A stretch of 64,000 nt of DNA from Heligmosomoides polygyrus polygyrus. Its lineage: Eukaryota; Nematoda; Chromadorea; Rhabditida; Heligmosomidae. Under the pieces are notes generated by a model that was not told where the DNA came from, searched no databases, and worked only from the letters and a program-made list of their open reading frames with translations. Shown one piece after another: positions 33,639 to 45,700 of this stretch; position 1 is the first letter of the stretch; the number at the start of each line of letters is the position of its first letter. The DNA lies in assembly GCA_947396885.1 (NCBI GenBank), contig OX377204.1:5828001-5892000 (forward strand), given 5' to 3'. The position numbers and the translations under genes are program-made.

Positions 33639-33649
33639 TAACATTACAT

Positions 33650-34000
33650 ATAGTGAACACCACCATCAAACATACAATAATAACGGTAAGCAGTAACCAT
33701 GCGGACCTCGCTAACAGAGCCTCACCATAGCGATTTTCCTTAAAATAAAGTTACTGTAAAGAACATTGTCGCTGATCTTCTTAATCACTGCATGATAAAC
33801 CTCAGCTCATCGGCCTGCTCACCCCTACTGCTAATTTCGGGGTTTTCTTTATTGCAAGGGCTTCGAGCAGTTTCATTTCAAGCGGGGTTATCAGTGAGTG
33901 GTGTAATACGTTAACTTTAATTGCAGGAGGGTCTTCATAAGTGTGGTGGAGGGAGCGGTATCGCGAAAAGCTGTTTGTAGGTCAACGGTAACAACTACAT
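33650..34000 (-). mobile_element. Penelope-like element, GIY-YIG C-terminal tail
   Basis: - strand frame with LHHSLITPLEMKLLEALAIK, the usual end of nematode Penelope GIY-YIG proteins. Only this tail survives. Confidence 0.5.
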
Positions 34001-34212
34001 CCTTGTATGAGTGTGCATTGATGTGTAAATTAATAAGGAATTAGAAAATAAGGAATAGAATTAATAATTTGTGAAACGAATAGCAGGGTGATAAGGCACG
34101 ATGGGAATGGGAAGGTGCTGGAGAAATGTGAGTTAGGAGCGTTGCATTACTGAGCTATAACGTATTTGATTGCCAGTAAGCAAGACAAATTAGTGTAAAA
34201 AGAAAGCATAAT

Positions 34213-37200
34213 ATTAGGTCGTTACCTAAGTTCTGTCGATTTTTGACCTTTAACCTCAAATGTAAATATCTGGGCCCAGGTGGCGATGTCCGTTCCTCCA
34301 CGTGGTGCTACTGGAAACTGCCCGCTTTTGCAAGCCGAGCCGAACACGGACACTCGAGTGCAGGCGACAGGCCCTTGTGACAGGCCGGCCTATGGAGATC
34401 CCATGTCACATCACATGGTTGATGATGCTTCATGTATCGCGAGATAATGCTACGGCGTCCGCGGGAGCCGACGCGCACTCGCAAAGCCCGGCGAGTGTGA
34501 GAAGTATGCGAGGGTCCCTGATGCGAGGACGGCATCGGGGGGCAACTGTGTTAGTCCAAAAGTCCCGCAACGTAGGAAAGACTCGCTTGGCAACGCTGAA
34601 TGTGGGTACGTTGTCGGGCCGCCCCTTTGAGTTGGCAGAGGCACTGGAGCGAAGAAAGGTTGACTTCTGTGCGGTGCAGGAGACGAGGTGGTCCTGCAGC
34701 AAGTCAAGGGACATAGGCGAGGCTTTAAGGCCATTTTGTGTGGCAGTCCTAGGACCACCAGCGGTGTTGGTATAATTGTCTCCGAACGCTTCCGAGACGC
34801 GAATGCAAGCGTGGAGCGTTTTAGCGACCGCGTGATGAAGGTCGTTGTCGCTGCTGAACGGCGAATGTATGACCTCTTCTCTGCGTATGCTCCGCAGACT
34901 GGTTGCTCCGAAAGAGATAAGGATGAGTTTTGGAGCCTGCTTGATGAAAAGACAGCAGAAGTTCCGTCACTGGACGTAATTATTGTTGCAGGTGATGTTA
35001 ATGGTCACGTGGAGCAACAAAAGACGGTTACTGCTGTCATGGTGGTTTCGGATACGGCTCACATAACGTCGATGGTGAGCACATACTTGAGTATGCAGAG
35101 TCGCACAATCTCACCATCGTGAACACGAAGTTTCGAAAACGTGCCTCCCACCTCATCTCGTTTTATAGCGGGAACACTAAGACGCAAATCGACTTTGTCC
35201 TTGTGAGGAATCGAGACCAAGCGCTAGTCACTGATGCGAAGATCGTGCCGTATGAGACGATCGCCACGCAACATCGACCGCTGATCTGCACTATGAAGAT
35301 CGCTCCTCTGAGCACTAGGCAGATCGAGCATTGCGGACCACCAAGAATTAAGTGGTGGCGATTGAAGGAGAATGAAGCAGCTGTGACATCTCGCATTCGG
35401 TTGGCGACGGTCACGACCGTCGAAGAAACCAGGCGGGGTGCTACCGAAGCCATGCTAGATGTTGCACGCTCCGAACTTGGCACTACGAAACCGGAACGAC
35501 GTAAGGTTGACAGGCAGTCATGATGGCTGTGGGCTATTGAGGTTAAGGAAAAAGTCCGTGAGAAGAAGAGCTTATACCATGCATTCCTCAGCGACAAGAC
35601 AGCCGAGAAATGGCGCTTGTATCAGGAAGCGAAGAAATCGGCCAAGAGGGTAGTGGCCGTTGCAAGAGCCAATCATTATGATGATGTCAACGAGAGACTT
35701 GAGTCGCGCGATGGTGAGCGATTTCTTTATCGACTCGTCAAGTTCCGTCATTGCCAGACCGAGGATGATGAAAAGTTCTTTGGCATCAACGATGAGAACG
35801 GCCATCTCCTAATGGACCGCAAAATGGCCTTGAATCGATGGCGAAACTACTTCGAGGAAATCTCGACGGTAGAGTTTGCCCATCCAGCCACTCCCTCTGC
35901 TCCTCCCGTGTACGGTCCCGTTCAGAACATCACTGTTGAGGAGACAGAAGCGGCTTTAAGGAAGATGAAGCCAGGCAAGGCAACGGGCCATGATGACCTG
36001 GCGGCCGATTTGTGGAAGTCCAAATCCTGGTACCCAGCTGAGTGGCTGACGATGTTCTTCAACCAGGTGGTTGCGGAGAAGAAAGTACCTGATAGTTGGC
36101 AGATAAGCACGACGATTCTGATCTGGAAGAAGAAGGGCAGTCCAGCAGACTGCACAAGCTACAGTCCAATTCGTTTGCTTTCGCATACCATGAAGATCTT
36201 TGAGTGAATTGTTGATGGACGCATTCGTAACGTCGTCCAGCTTTCTACCAACCAGTGTGGCTTTGTACCTGGGTGTGGCACCATCGATGCCATACACGCC
36301 GTTCGTCTACTTATAGAAAAGCATCTCGAGAAGCACAACCCGGTGCATCTTGCCTTCCTCGACTTGGAGAAGGCCTTCGATCGCGTTCCGCGTGAAGTGA
36401 TATGGTATGCTATAAGACAGCATAATGTCCCCGAAGAGCTTATTGAGTGGGTGCGGCTACTCTACTCTTGTCCGAGGAGTAGAGTCCAAGCGCCAGCAGG
36501 TACGTCGATGGAGTTTCCCATCCCTGTCGGAGTACATCAAGGTTCTGCGCTCTCCCCACTGCTCTTTATCGTCGTTATGGATGCCATATCACGTGATCTT
36601 CAGCGGCCAGCCCCTTGGACGCTGCTTTATGCTGACGATGTAATGCTTGCTTGCGAAGATAAGGTTGAACTCCAGCGGCAGGTACAAGCTTGGTGCGATC
36701 GCTTGGGGAGATTTGGACTCAAACTTAATGTCAAGAAGACCGAGTATATGATGACTGACGAAAATGAGTCCACCTCCATTAAGGTAAATGGCATTGAGCT
36801 GCCACGTAAAAGAAGAAGAAGAAGAAGAAGAAGTAAATATCTGGGCCCAAACATAACTTTACTAGTCGAAATAAGAACCATTACAATCTACACGTCTTTG
36901 CCAATGAGATATTAGTTTACTTACTCCTGTAGCACAGAACTCCGGAGATCTAGAAGCCATGAATTCTTCGAGAGCATATTCTGCATCATGTCGGTTCCTG
37001 AAGTATTTTCCGCAAAGGAAGCCGTCGGGACGTTGGAAAAAGTGTTAGTCTGTAGACGATAGTTTGGTCGAATGCGGTGGATGGTCGAGTGTTTCGTATC
37101 ACAAAGAATGGAGCTTCTGCCTGGTGATCATCGATAGTGCAGCCTAGCGTTGTCGCGCAAAAGCATCGGTCCCCTTCTGTAGATTAGCGCTGGGTAGAGT

Positions 37201-37722
37201 TGCTGGAGCTTCTTGTGCACCTCGTCCAGCTTCTAACAATACTTTTCCGCCGTGATTGTTTTACCAGGTTTGAGAACGCTATAGTGGATTAGACCGGTGG
37301 CACACCACCAAACGGTCACTGTCACCTTTTCCTGGTGCATACTCGGTCTTGAACAGTGTTTAGGTGCTTCGTCAATATCCAACCATTGAGCACTTCATCG
37401 TCGATTGCCGTAGATAATTCGTTTTTTGTCACAAGTCACATTTCGCTCCAGAAACGGGTCGTTTTTGTTGCGTAGAAGGAGCGCTGACGATACTTGCAAA
37501 CGGCGAGCTCGAAGGGCGAATCTGCTCTCGAAGAATTCATGGCTTCTAGATCTCCGGAGTTCAATGCTACTGAAATAAATAATTAAGTGTTTTGTTGGCA
37601 ACGATGTGTAGATTGTAATGGTTCTCATTTCACCTAATAACGTTATGATTGAGCCGAGATACTTACATTTGAAGTTAGAGGTCAAAACTTGGAGGTTATC
37701 GCAGAGCAGTTAAGAAAAAACC
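34213..37722 (-). mobile_element. mariner-derived element with inverted duplicated ends, hosting an RTE
   Basis: The outer parts (34213-34278 plus 36850-36985, and 37510-37722) are inverted copies. CTCCGGAGATCTAGAAGCCA at about 36942 faces its complement at about 37545, and TTTTGACCT-type ends are shared. Between them the - strand reads mariner transposase pieces such as VSSALLLRNKNDPFLERNVT. The transposase N-terminus is replaced by an inverted copy of its own C-terminal end, so the element can only move in trans. Without the RTE it is about 940 bp. Confidence 0.65.
34279..36832 (+). mobile_element. RTE-1-family LINE with 17-bp target duplication
   Basis: GTAAATATCTGGGCCCA flanks both sides (34262-34278, 36833-36849). 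The + strand encodes an endonuclease in shifted frames (LATLNVGTLSGRPFELAEAL, FCAVQETRWS, IIVAGDVNGH) and a reverse transcriptase (MKPGKATGHDDLAADLWKS, LDLEKAFDRVPREVIWYA, VHQGSALSPLLFIV, catalytic LLYADDVML, LKLNVKKTEYMM). Stops at about 35521 and 36205 and at least one frameshift inactivate it. The C-terminal region after NGIELPR is missing and replaced by a GAA-rich tail of about 25 nt, just before the duplication. Confidence 0.88.
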
Positions 37723-37814
37723 TACAGAAGAATTGACTAGTGAATGAAGACGTCCTTCAGTTGGGTGGTTTCTGACGACCATTGGTCGAGAAATCTATCT
37801 TCATTTTCCAAGTA

Positions 37815-37905
37815 TGCATTCAAATCGCCTCCACGATATCCCGTAGATGTAGAATGCGTAGCTCATCCCAAAACGGCTTGACTACCGCCGTCCTTTATTC
37901 TTTGT
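37815..37905 (+). repeat. SINE1 3' fragment
   Basis: GCATTCAAATCGCCTCCACG, then CCCGTAGATGTAGAATGCG and CGCCGTCCTTTATTC. Confidence 0.7.
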
Positions 37906-37941
37906 CCTTTCATTGCAAATTATTATATCTAATTATTTGAG

Positions 37942-38190
37942 CGCCTGTCGCGCAGCTCAATTCGGATTTTCCGCCCAGGCCAACCAAACCTTCCATCCCT
38001 CCGAGGTCGGTGATTTTGAAACAGACTTTCCCGGAAAGGTTAGAGTACGGACTTGTTCATCGGCTAGCCACCGCAAGTTCTATGGCTGGAAACGACGCAT
38101 TCAGGTCAGCCCTACAGCATCTCTTTGAAGTAGAATGCGAAGCGCATCCCAAAACTGATTGAGTGACACTGTCCCTTGTCCTTTTACTCT
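37942..38190 (+). repeat. SINE1, diverged copy
   Basis: GCGCCTGTCGCGCAGCTC replaces the A-box start; the body keeps CCCAGGCCAACCAAACC and GAAGTAGAATGCGAAGCGCA. Confidence 0.75.
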
Positions 38191-39500
38191 TTATCTCCCT
38201 CCTTATTGTTCCACAAAGTGTGGCAGTTTCAAATGAATGCATCGCCGGATGACCGTAACCTCGACACAATATTGCGTTTGTAATCGGTGTGATCCCAGCG
38301 GGAGATATGCAGCGTATAGACGACAACAGCGGGAAAGTATTAAAAACTGCATCGAAACCATAAGTGCAATGAAATGCCACTCATCCGCTATATGAAAGGT
38401 GTGTTGAGCATAGCTAGCACTCCCGAACCGCTGATGACAACGTCCTGTAGCGCGGTGATCCTGGTTCGTTTGTAGTCTTTAGCATCTTGGATTCCATATC
38501 GCTTGTGCGTATAAATAAAGTAAAAGTTAAAGTCGATGGCAACTAAATATTAGGTTCGTTTCGCCACCTTTTAGACGAGCCATTTTGTTGTATCACCTCC
38601 CCCGTGGCTTATTAGTGAAGTGTAGAGTGCTATCACTTCTTTTGAATTTGTACAGTCTCCAAAATAATCAAACAAATGTTCAAATCAATTTTTTTAAAGT
38701 TTTTAGTGAAAAAAGTTTTCAGTCATTAAGCTTCATTATTATTATTGTTTTTATTACTATATTCATTAATTTTTATTACCATAATTTTAAAAAATTTTAT
38801 CCATTTATATTTCTGATATTATATACAATACTTTTCTATTTATTATTTAATTTGTAATTTACCATAATTACTGCTAAAGTATTCAACTTTCATACAGCAT
38901 GGTGATCAGCTGGCTCCTTCCTTCGCTTTCCTTCAAATAACCCAACTGTAGTATACTGTTCGTCAAACTGAAAACCACTTCCGTTGCTAATGTGCCATTG
39001 AAAATTTGCCGACAAGCTTTCTCCCTCTGAATTCTTTTTCTCATAGTTACCACAATAGCCTATTCCAATATACAGAGCAGAACCAGCGTCGACTGTTTTT
39101 CATGTATCGACTGACGGGACTCATGCACCCTTTCACTGTGATTTGGATACACGCACAGCTACATACCGAAAGTGGGATGATTGAAGAGACTTTCTTTAGG
39201 CCTGAAATGGCTGCTAGTGGGGTTTTAAGCTGTTACTACGACTAATGTTACATAATAATACTATATATGCTAATGTTACAACAAGACCCTCGAGGCGTTG
39301 TGGATTGCGTTCAAGAACTCAGCAATGAACAGAAAAGAGGAGCGGGTGGCCGTTATTCAGGGGCTGACGGACCACTGTGGGCTTCACCCAGGAGGACGCC
39401 AGATGTGGTCCGAAGGGAGAGTCTCATTCATCCACGTCTTTCTCCATCCGAGGGGGACTTAACAGTCTATCGGCTGTCTCATGAGGTCAGTTGGTTTGCC
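38191..39500. other. Mostly unassigned stretch
   Basis: 38650-38880 is extremely AT-rich with a hydrophobic frame of no known family. 39290-39500 is GC-richer, with no identified repeat. No exon pair was found. Confidence 0.35.
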
Positions 39501-39503
39501 TTA

Positions 39504-40216
39504 GGCCTATGGTATATCCCGCGTCGCTACAGCGACGGGCGTGGGGTAAGTGTCAGTGACGCGCCTTCGCTGCTGTGGCAGACGGCGCAGTTGAGCACGG
39601 TAGTCAGTTCACGTGCCATCGCTCCTGCGACGCGTCGCAGAGGGGTGTTATACCTCCGAGTGGAAGGAGCGGAACGTACTCCCTGCGACCAGCGATGGGC
39701 AGCGATAGTCGCGGAGGAGGGAGTGCTTGCCGTGCCCTATCCTGTACACTTCCGCTCACTTATTTCGACACATCCTTGGTTCGTGACCGTACCACAGTGA
39801 TTTCAACACACGTCTGGTGATGTTTTGGTGGTCATGTGGTGTCTCTTTTGTCCTCCTCGTATGGTTTCCGTCGTGGCTAGGCTCACTTCGGAGACCTTCT
39901 TGCAAACTCCCTAGCAGAACATGATATTGACGAAATACCTTTGAAAACAACAGTCCTACAACGGCATATGGATCAGAAGGCGATAAAACGTGAAAAAAAC
40001 GCGAAATTACGAACGAAACGGCGGACAAAACAAGGAATCCAAGAAAAAGGGCACTGAATCACCTGATTCGCTAAAATTCTGCAAAAGACTCCGTCTGCAG
40101 AACTGCTTGAACTATGTCAGCCTCAACGATGGAGACGGCTCGCGACGCGCATCGCGAGCCGTCGCGTCGCTGTGCACTCCCCCGTCGCTGCAGCGGATGG
40201 GAGTATACCATAGGCC
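39504..40216. mobile_element. GC-rich TIR element, 713 bp, TTA target duplication
   Basis: Ends GGCCTATGGTATA and its inverse. TTA is at 39501-39503 and 40217-40219. Subterminal CGTCGCTACAGCGACGGG and CCCGTCGCTGCAGCGG are near-palindromic. No transposase is seen; the long frame at 39267-39800 runs across the border and is not credible. Confidence 0.8.
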
Positions 40217-40309
40217 TTACTCCCCTTTTCGTCTCATTCTACTACTTGCTCCTGGAGCTTCTGTAACTTGAAATGATCCTTGGGCGGGTAACTTCCCCAA
40301 CTCATTTTG

Positions 40310-40425
40310 TCTTAACTAGACTCTGAAGAAGACGGTTACGTCAAGACGTAGGCCGAATAAATAAGTACACCAATCTTGGCTCAACAATTTTGCACGAGAT
40401 CCTACAGCACAAATAAAAAAAATGC
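40310..40425 (+). mobile_element. Possible Penelope-like 3' tail
   Basis: CTCTGAAGAAGACGG followed by GGCCGAATAAATAAG resembles the 3' signature at 30720 and 59510. No coding part is attached. Confidence 0.3.
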
Positions 40426-40469
40426 TAAGATTCAACGACAGCCGAACACTGAGCATGTTACAACAATGA

Positions 40470-40650
40470 TTTGTTGAAATCAAAACTCTAACGCCAAGCG
40501 TTACTCGAACCCACGTTCCTTCCTAACAGAACAGGATGCTGAGCAAAACTTACGCCATTACACCACCGGCGCTGTCTAAGTAAACACAACATCCGCGCGT
40601 CCCGATCACTGAGCTCGTAGTAACCTGGTACAGAGCTGAGCTTTTTGACT
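40470..40650 (-). repeat. tRNA-like SINE, family SINE2, copy 3
   Basis: Complement of AGCGCCGGTGGTGTAATGGC with a B-box-like GGGTTCGAGT and TTTTGATTTCAAC trailer; more diverged than the other two copies. Confidence 0.65.
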
Positions 40651-41209
40651 TTATTCTTAGAAAAGCGATCGAATGAGCACAAATAGATAAACACTAAAAA
40701 TTACTAATTATTAAACAAATAAATAATTACTAAAATTCGAAGTAATCAAGCCGAAGAAATCCATCTATTTTCTGAAGTTCAACAAAAGGATATACGTGAT
40801 CGAGAAATTATCGACGAGCGGTTTTTGGCTATCGACCTTGATCGTAATTCGATTTCGATTTATGACATGGTTTGGTAGTGCCTAGTTCACGCATTGCAGC
40901 GAATGTCGAACATTCTTCGAACAACTTTTAATACCACATAATCGAATTCGAAGAATTTAGAAATGCTTTATCGCGATGTTCAATTTAAAAGAATGTTGGA
41001 GCTGTGTTTTTTCCGACATGTTCGAATTCGAGCAATTTTTTTACATAAGTTTCCTCAAAGTTGAACAATGCTCAGATTGCAGCAATTTACGATTTTTGCT
41101 ATAATCCATTAGAAAATGGAGGTAAACTATTAAGGCTCCTATGGTGTCTACTACATCCCACTTAGACGGCTCGAAACATGTGGCCACATTGAAACCTGCG
41201 TATGATATA

Positions 41210-42493
41210 TTAGGCTGTGACGAAATAAATGGCACTGAACCACTGTAAATTTAAACAGTTAATATCTCGCCTTGTAGGCAAGTTTATTAATCGAAATAAA
41301 AACCTTCTGACTCTACACATATTTGCCAACGAGACACAAGCTTTTTTATCCCAGTAGCATAAAAATCAGAAGTTCTGGAATTGACGAAATCTTCGAAGGC
41401 ACTTTCGGCATCCTGTTGGTATTTGAATACATTCCCTACCAAGAAGTCGCCAAGATGCTTGAAGAAATGGTAGTCTGTTGGGGAGAGGTCGGGGGAAAAC
41501 GGAGGATGTGGTAGAGTTTCAATGCTCAGCTCATTCAATTTCTGCAACGTCATTCGTGCTACATGGGGGCGAGCATTGTCGTGCAGAAGGAGAACTCGCC
41601 TTCGGTTTACCAAGGCCGGCCGGATATCCTTCAACTTTTTCATCATTTCTTCAATTTCAATGCAGTACTTCTCTGCCGCGATGGATTCACCGGGAGGGAG
41701 GAAGCTGTGGTGAATAATTCCCAGCGAACACCACCATACTGTCACCATTACTTTCTTTTGGTGCAATTCCGGCTTCGCAAAAACCTTGGGGCTCTCATCG
41801 CTGTCCACCCACTGTGCCGATCGTCGCCTGTTGTCGTACATTATCCATTTCTCGTCACAGGTTACGATGCGATCAAGGAATGGGTCCGTTTCGTTCCGTA
41901 GAAGCAGTGCGGACGAGATCTCATATCGTCGGTTTCTTTGCTCCTCAGACAGCTCGTGAGGCACCCATCTTTCCAGCTTTTTGGTCTTTCCAATTTCCTT
42001 CAGATGCCGGGCAGCTGTGTTGTGACTGACGCCAAGAACCTTCGCTATCTCCCTGGTACCTTTGTGTGGATCCTCCTCTACCACATCTCTCAGCTTGTCC
42101 TCATCAACATCACTAAGCCTCCCACGACCTTCATGTTCTTCCAAGCTCTCATCTCCATTCCGGAACTTCTTATACCAACGATACGCCATCCGAAGTGTGG
42201 AACATCCTTGACCGAATGCGGCGTTGATCTTCTCGTCCGCCTCCTTAGCTGTAGTGCCCAGCTTGAATTCATACAAGTAAATGCCTCGGATTACCCTTTT
42301 TGTCCATCTGCAAAAAAGTCAATAAAACTCTAAAGTTTTCCCACTTTTACATAGAAAATTTGGTACTTTCTGGTAGAGCAAAGTTTGCGCTACTAAACGA
42401 TATGCCACATGTTGAGGTTTGTTCTTGATGAAACGCGTAAAGACGCGCCAAATAATGACGCGAGCCAGTGCCATTTAATTCGTTACAACCTGA
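41210..42493 (-). mobile_element. mariner element, near full length
   Basis: 1284 bp between TA dinucleotides (41208-41209, 42494-42495). Inverted ends share TTAGGCTGT on the left, TCAGGTTGT on the right, and then TAAATGGCACTG. It contains one long - strand transposase frame. Confidence 0.85.
41287..42276 (-). CDS. mariner transposase, DD34D, long intact frame (329 aa)
   Basis: Cut-and-paste transposase. The N-terminal helix-turn-helix includes RMAYRWYKKFRNGDESLEEH, the linker is WVPHEL, and the catalytic blocks are VTCDEKWIMYDN, LLHDNARPHVA and FSPDLSPTDYHFF. The second and third aspartates have 34 residues between them, the hallmark DD34D spacing. It ends ESEGFYFD. It resembles the hookworm bandit mariner. 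No stop interrupts it and all three aspartates are kept. The frame has no ATG at its start: the position taken here is TTG, and the nearest ATG (42307-42305) is one base out of frame. TTTTTTGCAG directly precedes that ATG, so a spliced leader exon or a 1-base start-region mutation is possible. Family members are usually about 340-350 aa. Confidence 0.9.
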   Translation of the reverse strand: MYEFKLGTTAKEADEKINAAFGQGCSTLRMAYRWYKKFRNGDESLEEHEGRGRLSDVDEDKLRDVVEEDPHKGTREIAKVLGVSHNTAARHLKEIGKTKKLERWVPHELSEEQRNRRYEISSALLLRNETDPFLDRIVTCDEKWIMYDNRRRSAQWVDSDESPKVFAKPELHQKKVMVTVWWCSLGIIHHSFLPPGESIAAEKYCIEIEEMMKKLKDIRPALVNRRRVLLLHDNARPHVARMTLQKLNELSIETLPHPPFSPDLSPTDYHFFKHLGDFLVGNVFKYQQDAESAFEDFVNSRTSDFYATGIKKLVSRWQICVESEGFYFD

Positions 42494-42754
42494 TAATTTC
42501 GTCAGCTGTTTATGTTTATGCTTTAATGCTTAGATTCAGGAAATTGCTGAAAAAGGTTCTATGTTTGCAATTTTGTGTGAAAAGGAGGAGAAGACGCTTT
42601 GATGAAGGGAGATTCGGTGAAGTCGTGCTGCTCATTTTGGCACTGATTTAAAAATCTACATGCACAGAACTGCATAATAGAGAAAAGGAGTAGGAAAAAA
42701 AGAGAGGAAAAAGAAAAAATAAGATAAAAACTGGATAGAGAACCAGTTGTGAAA

Positions 42755-45700
42755 ATGCAGATTTTTCAGATAGTTGGGGCACTCACGATCGGTGCCAACG
42801 CATTTCTTTCGCCTCCCGAGTGCCCACTTCTCGGAAAGCAACATAGTCTTGACGATGCGGACAGAGTTCTCTTTTTCCTGGGAGTGACGTTACAGCCCGC
42901 CTTCCACCGCATTAGGCACAACATCGTATGTTGGCTTATTTCAAACAATGAACCTATCTTGATAGTAGTAGCGGCCAGAGAATACAAAAGGCACTGATCT
43001 TTGACTAGTATACTATAAAGAAATAACAGTCTTAACAGTTTTAATTAAAACAATCCTTTGACGCACAGATAAAACAAATCCGTTATTAGTTTTGAAGTGA
43101 TATAGTTTTCACCAAGTCTTTTCCTTTCAGCGTTACCAGTGTGATTATGAGGAATTGGCTTGGCAAGATCTTGCAGATGGGAAAAGCGCGAGCTCTGCAA
43201 ACTCCTCTCTTATCCGTCTGCACTACGAAAGGTTTGTTTAATAATAAACGTCTACAGATAGGCCAGTTTATAGTGAGACTCCTAGACTCCTATGCAGCAG
43301 TGGTTTATGACATAAAAACAGCACCCTGCAGTTTTTTAACTCAGTCTCGAGGCACACCCTTTCTTCTTAAAAAGTTATTTTTTGCCTTTTACTACTAAAT
43401 TTGCTACCAAAAACTGCCTTAGAAAGCTTTGAGGCTCAACTTGGTCATTATACAAAATAAAATTCCTAAGGAGAAGGGAAATGTCGGAGAAGTTAATTAA
43501 ATTTAAATTTACACTTTTTAATCAAAAATTGCAATCTTTTCTAGTCAGAGCTAACTTCATACACGTGATTCAAACTTATCAAAAAGCATCTAAAATTTGT
43601 GTATAAAGGGTAATATATTTCTGCCACTGCCTTCTCCTTCTGTTTTGCTTGTTCACGGTTTGCCGTCTTCTCTCCGATTCATGAATACGGTTCAAACGAA
43701 AAGGAAACCAGATTCACACAGCATAGCCAATCTAACATCTGCGTGTTCTGTCTGACGTGGTACGATCACATGTTTAGCAATTGATACTGGAGGAGCAGAG
43801 AGTGAGCTGGGTTACGTAACTTTTCAGGTTGTCCTCAAAGTTCTGAGCGTTTTGAGTGCTTCAATTTGAACTACCATAACTTTCTCAAATCTTTTCGGGT
43901 TTAGTCGAAATAAGAACCGTTCGAATCAGCACCAGCACACTTTTGCCAACGGGAAAATATCCGAGCTGTTCCATAAGCGAAAAAATTAGATGGTCGAGAT
44001 TCTATAAAATCCACGAAAGCTGTATTATTCCTGATCGTTGAAGGTTTTGCCAGCGAGAATGTTCTGAAAGTGTTTGAAAAGGTGGTAGACGCTTGGTGAG
44101 AGGTCTGGAGAACATGGCGGGTGAGGCAGAACTTCAATCCTCAATTCGTTCAATTTTCGAATAGTGATTTGTGGAACGTATGGGCGGGCGTTATCGTGCA
44201 GAAGGATCGGGCATCTCCTGTTGACCAATGCTGGCTGAAGTTGACGCAATTTCCGGTGCATTTCGTCGATTTCCTTACAGTAGGACTCTGCTGTGATCGT
44301 TTGGTCTGGTGCCAAAAAGTGGTAATGGATCACACAAGCCGTCGACCATTGCACAGTAAGCATTACCTTTTTTGGTGCAGGTCCGTCTTTGGAAAACGCC
44401 TAGGGGGTTCTTCGGCATCCAACCACTGCCCGGTCGTTTCCTGCTGTGACACAGAACCCAGTTTTCATCAAAAGTGATGATCAAAAAACGGGTCGGTTTT
44501 GTTGCGTAGAAGTAGAGAAGAACAAATCTCGGAACGTGACGGTTTTTGCCGCTCACACAGCTCGTGGGCACCCACTTTTCGAGCTTCTTCACCTTCCCAA
44601 GGCGTTTCGAAGAATTGGCAACAGCAGCTTTACTGATGACCAGCTTTTACGCTATCCCGCGAACTGTTTGGGATGGTTCAGTTTCCACCGGTTCCTTCAC
44701 CTCGTCCAGGATTGCTCCACCGGTTCCTTCACCTCGTCCAGGATTGCTCCAAGACGACCGCTACGGAGGTAATCTTTGAGGCTGAAATCTCCGGACCGAA
44801 ATTCGCTGAACCACTGGCGCACAGCGCTTTCTCAAACACTATTAGGCCCCCACACTTAATTGACCTGTCAGCTGCGGATTGTTCTAATTTTGAAGTCAAG
44901 ATAAAATATCGTCCGGAATTGCCCCTTCGACATACTTCAAAAACCCCTTCAAGAACAGAGTTGAAAAAATAAATTATTTACTCAGATAGAGCCAAAAATT
45001 CTGTATAAAAATACCATTAATGCGCAATGCAAATCAGATTTTTACTTAATAATAGACGAATGAAAAATTATAACACAAAATGATGAGAACTTTCCGAAAA
45101 ACTTAATAGATTCCGGAATATTTGACGGAATCTCCTCCCAAGTTTTTAAAACAATTAATTCTCTTTTTTGGCAGATGCCTTCAGTGATTTGAAGCTCATG
45201 TATACGACAATCAAAGCACCCATTATCTCCGATACAAATCTAAAGCAATTTTAGGCAATTCGTGTGCCTTGACATACAAGCCTGATGTGTGACTTATAGC
45301 TTGTTCTAAAGTTCATTAGAAAACGTCTTGTTCTGGCATGATAATGGATGAAGGACGGCGTTATTCAATCCTCTTTGGGATGCGCCACGCATTCTACTTC
45401 TACGGGATGTCGTGGAGGCGTGTTGAATGGATATTTGGCCATACAATGACTTGCAGTGGCAAGCCGATGTACAAATCAATGCTTTATCCTTCCCAGACAA
45501 GTCTGGTGCCAATTCACCTACTCCGGAGGGATGGAAGGCTTGGTTGGCCTGGGCGGGAAATCCGAACCAGGGACCTGGTATCGGGTGCAGGCGATAGCCG
45601 GCGCCTCCTCCGTCTGCGCTCCACGCTCTGGCATTTGTATATGGAACCAAAAATGATGAAGGTCGGCATCAGCCAATTGTTTCGCTGGATGGGCTAAGCA

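Noticed and set aside
38585..38857. Hydrophobic AT-rich frame that might be a mitochondrial insertion
   Set aside because: No recognisable mitochondrial protein or tRNA order; composition alone explains the hydrophobicity.
39267..39800. 177-codon + strand frame
   Set aside because: Runs across the border of a GC-rich TIR element; high GC alone explains the lack of stops.
45306..45697. Open frames of 110-120 codons on both strands here and at 29000-29330, 30025-30340, 46711-47225 and 56547-56908
   Set aside because: They all read through SINE1 copies; the same peptides recur at each copy in several frames.
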